In this document: positions 26,076-34,628 of the stretch, in pieces
Layout of the letters: every line of letters starts with the position of its first letter
How positions within the stretch are numbered: position 1 is the first letter of the stretch
Assembly (NCBI RefSeq): GCF_900141785.1
Contig: NZ_FQYP01000005.1
Coordinates: 62,001 to 126,000, forward strand
DNA length: 64,000 bases
Direction: 5' to 3'
From: Aquimarina spongiae
Lineage (GTDB): Bacteria > Bacteroidota > Bacteroidia > Flavobacteriales > Flavobacteriaceae
Notes under the pieces: generated by a model
Told to the model about the DNA's origin: nothing
The model's database searches: none
The model's input: the letters and a program-made list of their open reading frames with translations, nothing else
Program-made: the position numbers and the translations under genes

Positions 26076-27392
26076 ATGCAAAAAACGATCACTACTCTGT
26101 TATTATTTGTTACAGTTATCACACAGTCACAAATAGTCAACACACAAAAACTCGATAGTTTTCTTACTCATTTATCGCAAAAAAATAAGGCAATGGGAAG
26201 TTTGTCCATTCACAAGGCAGGTAATGAAGTATATGCTCGGTCTATAGGTTATGCCGATGTAGCTGAAAAATTGTTAGCCAATAGTGAAACAAAATACAGA
26301 ATAGGCTCTATCACCAAAACGTTTACGGCTGCGCTAATCATGCAATTGATAGACGAAGGTAAGTTAACTCTCGATACTCCGCTTAGTACGTATTTTCCGC
26401 AAATGCCAAATGCCGACAAAATTACTATTGAGCACCTTTTAAGGCATCGTAGTGGTCTTTTTAATATAACAGGAGATAAAGATTTTAGGCAGTGGATGCT
26501 AAGACCTAATACCAGAGCCGAGATGTTGGACCGAATGGTAGAAAAAGAAATACAATTCAAACCCAACAAAAAAGCAAAATACTCGAACACGAATTATCTA
26601 CTACTGGGGTATATTTTGGAGGATATTGAAAACAAGAGTTATGCAGAGATTTTGAAATCACGAATAGTGATGCCTTGTGACTTGAAAAATACAAGCTACG
26701 GTGGCAAAATTGATGTAGCCAATAACGAAGCGAATTCCTATGTGCTACATGCCGATTGGGTGGCACAACCAGAAACAGACATGAGTGTTCCGGCGGCGGC
26801 AGGTGCTATTATATCAACACCAAAAGATGTTGCCATTTTTTATGACCGTTTGTTCAAAGGAAAATTAATCTCTGATAAATCATTGGACGAGATGAAACGA
26901 TTGGTAGATAGATTTGGTTTGGGCTTAATGGAATTTCCGTATACAGATGGAGAAAATTATGGGCATTCTGGAGGAATAGATGGTTTTCAATCTATTGCGA
27001 TTTATATTCCCGAAAACGAGTTGATCATTACATATTTGTCTAATGGAGTTGTCCTAGGGCTAACTGATATATTAATGGGAGTAGCCAAAATATACTTTGG
27101 AGCTCCATACGAGTTCCCAGAGTTCAAACCTCCTTTAGCCTTAAAAACCGAAGAGTTAGATTCGTATTTAGGGGTGTATAAGGCAAATAAATTTCCACAT
27201 CAAATAAAAATCACCAAGGAAGATACACTATTGATTGTTAATGCTAAGAATGGTCCCACATTTCCGGTAGAATCCTACGAAAAAGATGTGTTTAAATCTG
27301 ACCAGACAGGAGTGCAAATTGAATTTTTTCCAGAGCAGGACAAAATGGTATTACACCTCGGCGCCAAAACCACAGAATTAATAAGAGAGTAA
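26076..27392 (+). CDS. serine hydrolase, class C beta-lactamase family
   Basis: 438 residues with signal peptide (TITTLLLFVTVITQSQ). Penicillin-binding/AmpC-type motifs: S78-x-x-K81 in GSITKTFTA, Y169-S-N171 in KAKYSNTNYLLLG, and HSGG in YGHSGGIDGF in place of KTG. Such proteins include esterases, D-amino-peptidases and carboxypeptidases; real beta-lactamase activity is unlikely to be inferred from this. The last 100 residues form a small beta domain (LDSYLGVYKANKFP). End of the three-gene operon. Confidence 0.9.
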   Translation: MQKTITTLLLFVTVITQSQIVNTQKLDSFLTHLSQKNKAMGSLSIHKAGNEVYARSIGYADVAEKLLANSETKYRIGSITKTFTAALIMQLIDEGKLTLDTPLSTYFPQMPNADKITIEHLLRHRSGLFNITGDKDFRQWMLRPNTRAEMLDRMVEKEIQFKPNKKAKYSNTNYLLLGYILEDIENKSYAEILKSRIVMPCDLKNTSYGGKIDVANNEANSYVLHADWVAQPETDMSVPAAAGAIISTPKDVAIFYDRLFKGKLISDKSLDEMKRLVDRFGLGLMEFPYTDGENYGHSGGIDGFQSIAIYIPENELIITYLSNGVVLGLTDILMGVAKIYFGAPYEFPEFKPPLALKTEELDSYLGVYKANKFPHQIKITKEDTLLIVNAKNGPTFPVESYEKDVFKSDQTGVQIEFFPEQDKMVLHLGAKTTELIRE

Positions 27393-27443
27393 TATAAGAT
27401 GTGAAGCTCTAATTGAAGGAAATAAATTAGAGCTTCAATTTTT

Positions 27444-27683
27444 TTAGTTTTTGTGAGACCCGTCACAATAAGGAGGGTTTTTGGTTTGTTTACAGGTACA
27501 TAAATATGCTTCTTTAGCTTCTTCAACCTTAAAAATTACTGGATCGGTGCCGTCTTCCTTTTTATGGTTTCCGTTGCAAAAAGGTTGGTCAGAACTAAAA
27601 CCACAACTACACCAGGCATAATTTTTATCGGCTTCTAATTGACAGGGAATAGGAGCATCTCCTGCTTTTCTTACATTTTTCAT
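27444..27683 (-). CDS. double-CDGSH iron-sulfur protein
   Basis: 79 residues with two CDGSH [2Fe-2S] motifs: CSCGFSSDQPFCNGNH (C25, C27, C36, H40) and CTCKQTKNPPYCDGSH (C62, C64, C73, H77). Each should bind one cluster by three Cys and one His. The first has N in place of the canonical D and S of CDGSH. Bacterial two-motif members are small cytosolic redox proteins of uncertain role. Stands alone, convergent to the serine hydrolase. Confidence 0.92.
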   Translation of the reverse strand: MKNVRKAGDAPIPCQLEADKNYAWCSCGFSSDQPFCNGNHKKEDGTDPVIFKVEEAKEAYLCTCKQTKNPPYCDGSHKN

Positions 27684-27852
27684 AGCTAAACGATTTTTTG
27701 TGTACTTAAATTTATTGATTCTCGGTTTAAGAATCGTTTTAAATTGGAAATCTTCAATAATTGCTCTTTTGTGAGAATTTTGTAATCGTGCTGGTATAAT
27801 TTGTGGTATTTTTATTCAAAATAAAGTTCTTTACATAAAATTCTTCATCAAC

Positions 27853-28027
27853 CAATATAGGTTTTACTTAATTGTAGATTAATAGGGAATCATGTGCAAA
27901 TCATGAGCTGTCGCGCAACTGTAAGTAACTATATAGTTTTTATCAGTATAAAATCCACTGTTCGCCATAATAATCGAATGGGAAGGAAGATAAAAATGTT
28001 ACAAGTCAGGAGACCTGCCTACTATTG
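27853..28027 (+). promoter_or_regulatory. cobalamin riboswitch upstream of metE
   Basis: Read directly: closing helix P1 CAATATAGG (27853-27861) with CCTACTATTG (28018-28027), the conserved segment AATAGGGAATCATGTGCAAA, the core GCTGTCGCGCAACTGTAAGT, GAATGGGAAGG, and the B12 box AGTCAGGAGACCTGCC. Order and spacing match the cobalamin (AdoCbl) class. It would switch off metE, the B12-independent methionine synthase, when cobalamin is available. The 27684-28203 gap holds this, its promoter region (TATAATTTG near 27795) and the expression platform. Confidence 0.95.
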
Positions 28028-28074
28028 AATTGACTACGCTTTCGCGATTTGAAGCTGAGGTTAAGTTTGATGTC

Positions 28075-28125
28075 TGCCATATCACTTTGTATAAGTGATA
28101 TGTTTCTGTATGGCATTATTTTATT
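28075..28125 (+). terminator. riboswitch expression-platform hairpin
   Basis: Outer TGCCATA (28075-28081) pairs with TATGGCA (28109-28115); inside, ATATCACTT pairs with AAGTGATAT. A U-rich stretch TTATTTTATT follows. Probable transcription terminator controlled by the cobalamin aptamer 48 bases upstream; it ends about 80 bases before metE. Confidence 0.6.
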
Positions 28126-28203
28126 CTCTGTAAAAATCTGAAAGACCTAGCGAGTTTACCTAAAGGATTTTAAAAATTAATAGTAATTTTTAAAACAGTA
28201 ACT

Positions 28204-30522
28204 ATGCTTACACACAATCTGGGCTACCCGCGTATTGGTAGCAAAAGAGAGCTTAAAAAAGCTCTAGAACAGTATTGGGCTGGAAAAACAACCCAAAAAA
28301 ACTTATTTCAAGTCGGGAAAAAGATACGGCAAGACAATTGGTTGTTACAAAAAGAAGCAAACATTGACTTGATTCCGTCTAATGATTTTTCGTTTTATGA
28401 TCAGGTACTAGACATGACACTTCTGGTAGGAGCTATTCCCGAGAGATATCAGGAGTTAATTACCGAGGAGATTCCTATTACGGATCTGTATTTTGCCATG
28501 GCTAGAGGGTATCAAAAAGGGATATTTGATCTTACCGCCATGGAAATGACAAAATGGTTTGACACTAACTATCACTATATAGTTCCGGAGTTTTATAGAG
28601 ATCAAGAATTTAAGTTGTTTTCTACCAAAATTATCGATGAATTTTACGAAGCAAAACAATTGGGAATTATTACCAAACCTGTTTTGATCGGTCCTATTTC
28701 TTATTTGCTTTTGGGAAAAGAAAAGGAAAGTGGTTTTCACCGAATCGAATTGATTAAAAATCTATTACCAGTTTACAAAAAAATCATCAAACAAGTCGTT
28801 GGGTTGGGAGCAGTTTGTATTCAGTTTGATGAGCCTTTCTTAGGTTTGGATATTTCTCCAGAAATAAAAGCGGTGTATAAAGAGGTTTATCATGAGATGA
28901 AAGCTGAATTTCCTGATATTAAATTTATGATCACCACATATTTTGAAGGAGTAGCACATCATTTAGATGTGATAGTTAATGATCTGCAATGTGATATTTT
29001 ACATATAGATTTGATTAGTAATCCCGAACAATTGGAAGTTGTTTTGGAGAAACTTCCTAAAAACATCCAACTTTCTTTGGGTGTTATTGATGGAAGAAAT
29101 ATTTGGAAAAATGATTATCATCAATCGTTACAAGCGATTTCAACAGCAATAGACCTAAGGGGAGAAGATCAAATTTTGATAGCGCCTTCATGCTCTTTGT
29201 TGCACGTACCTTGTGATTTGGATTTGGAAATGAAAAATGAAGAATTATCTTCAGAAATAAAGCAGTGGCTATCATTTGCGAAACAGAAATTAGATGAGTT
29301 GTCAGCCTTAAAGCAGATTACACTATATCCTGAAGACCAAAATGCAAAGGTGTCTTTAAAGTATAATGCTGCTTGTATAGAAAATAGATCTATTTCAGAA
29401 TTAATTCACAACCCAACAGTAAAAGAACGGGTTTCAAAATTATCCAAAAAAGATAGTAGTAGAGGTTCTGAGTTTCCGAATAGAAAAAGAAAACAAAAGG
29501 CATTACTTAATTTACCGTTATTTCCAACTACAACGATTGGCTCTTTTCCTCAAACAAAAGAAATCCGCAAAAAAAGATCTGAATATAAAGGTGAAATAAT
29601 TTCTCAATCAGAGTACACAAATTATATCAAAGATGAAATAAAAAAAGTAATCACCATACAGGAAAAGTTAGGCCTGGATGTATTGGTTCATGGAGAAGCA
29701 GAACGGAATGATATGGTCGAATATTTTGGAGAACAGTTAAACGGTTTCGCATTTACAAAGTTTGGTTGGGTACAAAGCTATGGGTCCAGATGTGTGAAAC
29801 CACCTATTATATATGGTGATGTGAGTAGAAAACAAGCAATGACTGTTTTTTGGTCTACCTATGCGCAATCTCTTACTCCATTACCCGTAAAGGGGATGTT
29901 GACCGGGCCTGTAACCATGCTACAATGGTCTTTTGTCAGGGACGATCAATCGCTATCAAAGACATGCTTAGAAATAGCCATGGCCATAAGAGATGAGGTA
30001 CAGGACCTTGAACAATCCGGCATAAAAATTATACAGATTGATGAACCTGCCATGCGAGAGGGGTTACCATTATTAAAAGAGAATTGGTCTCAGTATTTGG
30101 ATTGGGCAATCAACGCTTTTAAAATTGCTTCGTGTGTGGTTAAAGATCAAACTCAAATTCACACTCATATGTGTTATTCAGAGTTTAATGATATTATTGA
30201 TCATATTGCACTGATGGATGCTGATGTAATTACCATTGAGTGTTCGAGATCGCAGATGGAATTATTGGATGTATTTGCGAGTTTTAAATACCCGAATGAT
30301 ATAGGTCCAGGAGTATATGATATTCATTCTCCAAGGATTCCAAGTCCTGAAGAAATTGTTGTTCTATTAAACAAGGCCAAACAATATATACCTGAAGATC
30401 AGATATGGGTAAATCCAGACTGCGGACTAAAAACCCGAAATTGGCAAGAAACTGAGAAAGCTTTAGACGCCATGGTTGCTGCAGCAAAACAGTTAAGAAC
30501 TGAATTGCTACAGATGGTCTGA
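28204..30522 (+). CDS. metE: cobalamin-independent methionine synthase
   Basis: Transfers a methyl group from 5-methyltetrahydropteroyl-triglutamate to homocysteine using zinc. 772 residues, full length. N-terminal half starts HNLGYPRIGSKRELKKALEQ; catalytic C-terminal barrel has LFPTTTIGSFPQTKEIRK, HTHMCYSEF with His and Cys zinc ligands, and WVNPDCGLKTR with the second Cys ligand. Regulated by the cobalamin riboswitch in its long leader, implying that the organism also has a B12-dependent MetH elsewhere (inference). Confidence 0.97.
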   Translation: MLTHNLGYPRIGSKRELKKALEQYWAGKTTQKNLFQVGKKIRQDNWLLQKEANIDLIPSNDFSFYDQVLDMTLLVGAIPERYQELITEEIPITDLYFAMARGYQKGIFDLTAMEMTKWFDTNYHYIVPEFYRDQEFKLFSTKIIDEFYEAKQLGIITKPVLIGPISYLLLGKEKESGFHRIELIKNLLPVYKKIIKQVVGLGAVCIQFDEPFLGLDISPEIKAVYKEVYHEMKAEFPDIKFMITTYFEGVAHHLDVIVNDLQCDILHIDLISNPEQLEVVLEKLPKNIQLSLGVIDGRNIWKNDYHQSLQAISTAIDLRGEDQILIAPSCSLLHVPCDLDLEMKNEELSSEIKQWLSFAKQKLDELSALKQITLYPEDQNAKVSLKYNAACIENRSISELIHNPTVKERVSKLSKKDSSRGSEFPNRKRKQKALLNLPLFPTTTIGSFPQTKEIRKKRSEYKGEIISQSEYTNYIKDEIKKVITIQEKLGLDVLVHGEAERNDMVEYFGEQLNGFAFTKFGWVQSYGSRCVKPPIIYGDVSRKQAMTVFWSTYAQSLTPLPVKGMLTGPVTMLQWSFVRDDQSLSKTCLEIAMAIRDEVQDLEQSGIKIIQIDEPAMREGLPLLKENWSQYLDWAINAFKIASCVVKDQTQIHTHMCYSEFNDIIDHIALMDADVITIECSRSQMELLDVFASFKYPNDIGPGVYDIHSPRIPSPEEIVVLLNKAKQYIPEDQIWVNPDCGLKTRNWQETEKALDAMVAAAKQLRTELLQMV

Positions 30523-30552
30523 TAGTGCTATGTTTCAAATGAAATAAGGAAA

Positions 30553-30576
30553 AGCCCCTGCTTTTAGGCGGGGGTT
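30553..30576. terminator. terminator after metE
   Basis: AGCCCCTGC / GCGGGGGTT, nine pairs including G-U wobbles, loop TTTTAG, followed by ATTTTATT. It overlaps the stop codon of the convergent DUF3179 gene. Confidence 0.8.
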
Positions 30577-31942
30577 ATTTTATTAGAGTAACTTCAGGAA
30601 AAGCTGCCTTATAACCAAACCAAAACGCATTGTGTGTAGGAACTCTTTTTAAAACCTCTTGCGTTTTCGTATTGATTAATTCTTCTTCTTCCAACTTCCA
30701 GGAGTTACCTTTACTATCGGTTGCTGTAGACTGTCCATCATATGCTACAAATTCAATAGTCTTGTTGAAATATACCCGATGTGCTCCACTTTTATCCGTA
30801 AATACAATAAAGTTTTTTTGATTGATGATACCGGTATGTATAGGATTCTTTCGTAGATATTTAGAAGAAATGGCAATGTTTTCTTCAGTCTCTCCAGGTA
30901 GTCGTATGGCCAGAATCTCTTGCTTGTTTTTTAATCGCTTGTCTTTTTCAGGAATATTAAACATTAACTCATCTGTAGAAAAGTAGTCTTTGTAGGCTAT
31001 CCCTTCGTCATAATTACGATCATGTCCAGTTTTAAGAGACAATACTTTAGTTTCTGGATGCCTCTTTTTCCATTCGCCCCAAGTGGTGGTGACCACACTA
31101 AGGTATTCGAGTTCAATCCCTTTATCTACCAAAGGTCCAATAACTGGCTTTCCCCATAAGGTGTTCCATAAAGATTGTGTTTTTTTATCATACATTAATT
31201 TGTTCGAACGATATAAAAAACCACTGGTACCCATTTGGTATTGCACGCCATTTTGTTCAGTTTTATAAAGAATAACAGTGCCGCACAGTGTACAATACAC
31301 CCCAGCTACCGGAACTCCTCCAACCTGGTCTGTAAACATTTCGTGCCAAGCCAAAATTCGTTTGGGATAAGCCCGTGTATCTCCATTGATCGATATCCCA
31401 AATACAATATGATCATCTTCCAAATATCTGGCCTGATTGGCGTTGATCATATTGGGATTTCGCAATGGAGGAATCCCATCCTGAATAACACCACCCCAAC
31501 GTACTTCGTCTAATCGGATTTTGGATTGACCTTGGCGACTCAAAAAATACTTAGCAAATCTGGAATCTATCGCTCTGTGTAAAGCAGCTTTAAAAAAGTA
31601 ATATCCTTCATTATACGTAGCATCTTTGTTCCAAAGATACTCGTACCATTGGTTGAAATCGTAGGTATAATTTTTACCTGTCTTTTTTTGCAAGATATTC
31701 AGAAGCTTACTGGAGGTAGAAGGGCTTTTTAAAAAATAAAGACTTTCTATGGCCAAAGCTTCAAAATCTTCAGACCAATTATCGTTAATGTATATCAACG
31801 CTTTTTGATGTGTATTACGATCTCTGGTGGCAAAAAAATCTAAAAAATAATCATAATCCTGTTTGGGAAAATGATTGCCATTTTGAGCTTCCAAGGTTCC
31901 TAATTGCATACACGCCAAAAGGATAAACACAATCTTTTTCAT
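30575..31942 (-). CDS. DUF3179 domain protein, exported
   Basis: 455 residues with signal peptide (IVFILLACMQLGTLEAQ). The DUF3179 core is clear: FGISINGDTRAYPKRILAWHEM, then VPVAGVYCTLCGTVILYKT with a CTLC pair, and SGFLYRSNKLMYDKKTQSLWN. The N-terminal 120 residues are helical. The family is widespread and uncharacterised; the CxxC suggests metal or heme-related chemistry but this is inference. Likely periplasmic. Confidence 0.88.
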   Translation of the reverse strand: MKKIVFILLACMQLGTLEAQNGNHFPKQDYDYFLDFFATRDRNTHQKALIYINDNWSEDFEALAIESLYFLKSPSTSSKLLNILQKKTGKNYTYDFNQWYEYLWNKDATYNEGYYFFKAALHRAIDSRFAKYFLSRQGQSKIRLDEVRWGGVIQDGIPPLRNPNMINANQARYLEDDHIVFGISINGDTRAYPKRILAWHEMFTDQVGGVPVAGVYCTLCGTVILYKTEQNGVQYQMGTSGFLYRSNKLMYDKKTQSLWNTLWGKPVIGPLVDKGIELEYLSVVTTTWGEWKKRHPETKVLSLKTGHDRNYDEGIAYKDYFSTDELMFNIPEKDKRLKNKQEILAIRLPGETEENIAISSKYLRKNPIHTGIINQKNFIVFTDKSGAHRVYFNKTIEFVAYDGQSTATDSKGNSWKLEEEELINTKTQEVLKRVPTHNAFWFGYKAAFPEVTLIK

Positions 31943-32010
31943 AGACTTACTTTTTAGGTAAGTCGTTATGGATAGTGGATATCAACAGATTTTAAGGAAA
32001 CTTTAGAGAA

Positions 32011-33777
32011 TTAAATTCGCGCTTGGTAGGTATACAAGTCAAAATACCTGCCTTCGGCTTTGATTAATTCATCATGAGTTCCACGCTCCGCAATGTTTCC
32101 AGATTCAATGACAAGTATCTGATCTGCTTTTTTGATGGTGCTTAATCTGTGGGCAATCACAAAAGTGGTACGCCCTTTCATGAGTTCGGCAAGACTTTTT
32201 TGTATCAAGGCTTCGCTTTCGGTATCCAGATTCGATGTGGCTTCGTCTAGAATAATAATTTTTGGATCAGCTAATATCGCTCTGGCTATAGCGATACGTT
32301 GGCGTTGTCCTCCGGATAATTTCACCCCTCGTTCTCCTATTAGTGTATCTAACCCATCTTCAAAACGATCCGTAAATTCATTTACGTAAGCCGCCTTTAC
32401 TGCAGATTGTAATTGTGCTTCGGTAGCATCAGGACGAGGGAACAGAATGTTTTCACGAATAGTACCTTCAAACAAAAATTCATCTTGGAGTACCACTCCC
32501 AGATTCTTACGATAACTCTTGAGTTTTACTTTAGAGATATCATGGCTATCTATGGTAATGACCCCGGATTTTGGATTGAGAAAAGTAGCCGCCAATCCTG
32601 CAATGGTAGATTTTCCTGAACCTGAGCTTCCCACCAAAGCAGTTACCGAACCAGACTGAGCCCTAAAGCTTATGTTGTGCAATACTTCTTTTCCTTCTTC
32701 ATAGGCAAAACTCACATTGTCGAAAATAATATCTCCATCGATTTGATCCAAAACAATATTTCTATCCTCAATCTCTTCTTCGGGAGTCATGTTCATCAAT
32801 TCTTCGGTCCTGTCGAGACCAGCAAGAGCTTCGGTTAATTGACTTCCAATATTGCTCATTTGCACAATGGGAGCGATCATAAAGGCAAGCACCATAGTAA
32901 AAAACAGAAAATCACCCGTGGTCATACTGTCTTGCATCATAAAATAACCACCGATCCCCATGATTCCTGTAGAGGCAATACCTGCCAAAAGGAAGGTAGA
33001 AGAACTTGTCATTAATGCAGTGGCAGTCAAACTCTTTTTTACATTCTGAAACAATCGATCAACTCCTCTTTCAAAAATCTTATTCTCTTGTTCTTCGGCA
33101 TTAAATCCTTTGATGACTCTTACACCTGCTAGCGTTTCGGTAAGTCTACCTTTTACTTCAGCATTAATTTCACCTCTAGCTCTAAAAATAGGTCGAATAT
33201 ATTTGAAGGCTTTAAGAGCGATTATACCAAATAGAGTAACAGGAACAAGTACAAATAGGGTCATCCAGGGATTGATATAAATTAAAAGAATCAAAGAAAC
33301 AATGGCTGTAAACGTACCGCCAACCAGTTGCACTAATCCTGTACCGATCAAATTTCGGACTCCTTCAACATCACTCATAATTCGCGATACAAGAGAACCG
33401 GATTTTGTGTTGTCAAAAAAACTAATAGGAAGTGAAAGCACCTTTTTTTGAACCTGTGCACGCAATTCTGAGATGAGGTATTGGGCTTGTACACTCAAAA
33501 TTCGGGTTAAAAGAAAGGATGTGGTCGCTTGAATCAATATGGCAAGCCCCACGACGATCAATAACTCATATAATTCACCCATATCTTTACTAGGGATTAC
33601 TTCATCCAGTAAAGCTTTACTTTTCCAGGGTAAAATCAGACCAGCTATTCTATTAAAAATGATTAAAACCAATCCAATAAAGACCAAATTACGTCTTGGC
33701 CAAATAATGGTTTTAAATGCGGTGATCATACTCACCTTAGGTTTCTTTTTGCTCTTTGTTTTATCTTTTGTATTCAT
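32011..33777 (-). CDS. ABC exporter, fused membrane and ATPase (MsbA/MDR type)
   Basis: 588-residue half-transporter that works as a homodimer in the inner membrane. Six membrane helices in residues about 20-320, then the nucleotide-binding domain with Walker A GSSGSGKST, signature LSGGQRQRIAIARAIL, Walker B IIILDEATS and H-loop IAHRLSTIKK. Closest to lipid or multidrug exporters; substrate unknown. Monocistronic. It differs from the C39 exporter at 56.8-59 kb, having no peptidase domain. Confidence 0.93.
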   Translation of the reverse strand: MNTKDKTKSKKKPKVSMITAFKTIIWPRRNLVFIGLVLIIFNRIAGLILPWKSKALLDEVIPSKDMGELYELLIVVGLAILIQATTSFLLTRILSVQAQYLISELRAQVQKKVLSLPISFFDNTKSGSLVSRIMSDVEGVRNLIGTGLVQLVGGTFTAIVSLILLIYINPWMTLFVLVPVTLFGIIALKAFKYIRPIFRARGEINAEVKGRLTETLAGVRVIKGFNAEEQENKIFERGVDRLFQNVKKSLTATALMTSSSTFLLAGIASTGIMGIGGYFMMQDSMTTGDFLFFTMVLAFMIAPIVQMSNIGSQLTEALAGLDRTEELMNMTPEEEIEDRNIVLDQIDGDIIFDNVSFAYEEGKEVLHNISFRAQSGSVTALVGSSGSGKSTIAGLAATFLNPKSGVITIDSHDISKVKLKSYRKNLGVVLQDEFLFEGTIRENILFPRPDATEAQLQSAVKAAYVNEFTDRFEDGLDTLIGERGVKLSGGQRQRIAIARAILADPKIIILDEATSNLDTESEALIQKSLAELMKGRTTFVIAHRLSTIKKADQILVIESGNIAERGTHDELIKAEGRYFDLYTYQARI

Positions 33778-33789
33778 TGGTGTTTTTTA

Positions 33790-33965
33790 GTTTGAAATTG
33801 AGAAATAGCAACCTATAGCGATTATTATTTCCATACCCTTTATGACCGGCAACAAGAATTGCGATGTTGGGAAATACTTTTTTAAGTTTTGTAATAAATC
33901 ATTTGGTAATATTAGCATCCACAGATTCGCTTTCCTTGATCGTAAACGTCGATCAAATACGCTCC
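33790..33965 (-). pseudogene. possible decayed gene fragment
   Basis: The 248-base gap 33778-34025 has no intact gene, but one minus frame reads protein-like: ESVDANITK, a stop, FITKLKKVFPNIAILVAGHKG. A preceding frame reads KKIIFGAYLIDVYDQGK. Together these suggest a frameshifted and interrupted remnant, but the pieces are short and no family is recognised. Chance open frames in AT-rich DNA are an equal explanation. Confidence 0.2.
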
Positions 33966-34025
33966 AAAAATGATCTTTTTTTATAGGAAATCAGTTGAAT
34001 GCATAGCAATACAAATAAGCGTGGC

Positions 34026-34592
34026 TTACTCATAGGATTGATCCTCATATGGTCGGGTGGTTTTCTTCTTTTTGATTAATCGTAGAACTAAGATATAAAT
34101 CCCAACGGGAATTCCGACCCAAATGAGTTCACTTAACAATACTTTAATGCCCCAAATTCCAAAAAAGTTACTGGCTCCAATAGGCGATACCATGATCGGG
34201 CGCCAAGGAAAGAAATATCGGGCATCATCAAATGGTGAGAAAAAAGCAATGCCCAATCCACCTGTAGTCATGGCATCCAAAACTCCATGAGAAGCTGTGC
34301 ATAGCGTAAAGTATAGGATTAAGAGTAACCCGATACGTGAGAAAAAGTGTCTTCGATAAAAAATGATGGTAACCAAAAATCCTAGCAAGACTGCAAAAAC
34401 CAGTGAATGCGAAAACCCTCGATGCCCCCAAAAATCTTCATAAGCAATGCCAAATTTAAATCCAACTACATCCGCATCTGGTAACATAGCACATAAGATG
34501 CCAAGGATCCAGAATTTTGTATTGATCATGGATTTGGGAAAGGTCTTTCCAATGCCATATGCCAAGAAACCATGGGTAAATATAGAAGCCAT
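34026..34592 (-). CDS. YdjM/DUF457-like membrane-bound metal-dependent hydrolase
   Basis: 188 residues from the ATG at 34592 (MASIFTHGFLAYGIGKTF). Histidines and aspartates on membrane helices fit the YdjM family: MASIFTHG, MLPDADVVGF, WGHRGFSHSLVFAV and ASHGVLDAMTTGG. About five hydrophobic helices. YdjM in enterics is SOS-regulated and of unknown activity; the hydrolase label is by fold only. It follows the helicase gene in the same direction. Confidence 0.85.
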   Translation of the reverse strand: MASIFTHGFLAYGIGKTFPKSMINTKFWILGILCAMLPDADVVGFKFGIAYEDFWGHRGFSHSLVFAVLLGFLVTIIFYRRHFFSRIGLLLILYFTLCTASHGVLDAMTTGGLGIAFFSPFDDARYFFPWRPIMVSPIGASNFFGIWGIKVLLSELIWVGIPVGIYILVLRLIKKKKTTRPYEDQSYE

Positions 34593-34628
34593 AAATAGCA
34601 ATTGTTTTTAAGCGCTTAATATCTTGAT

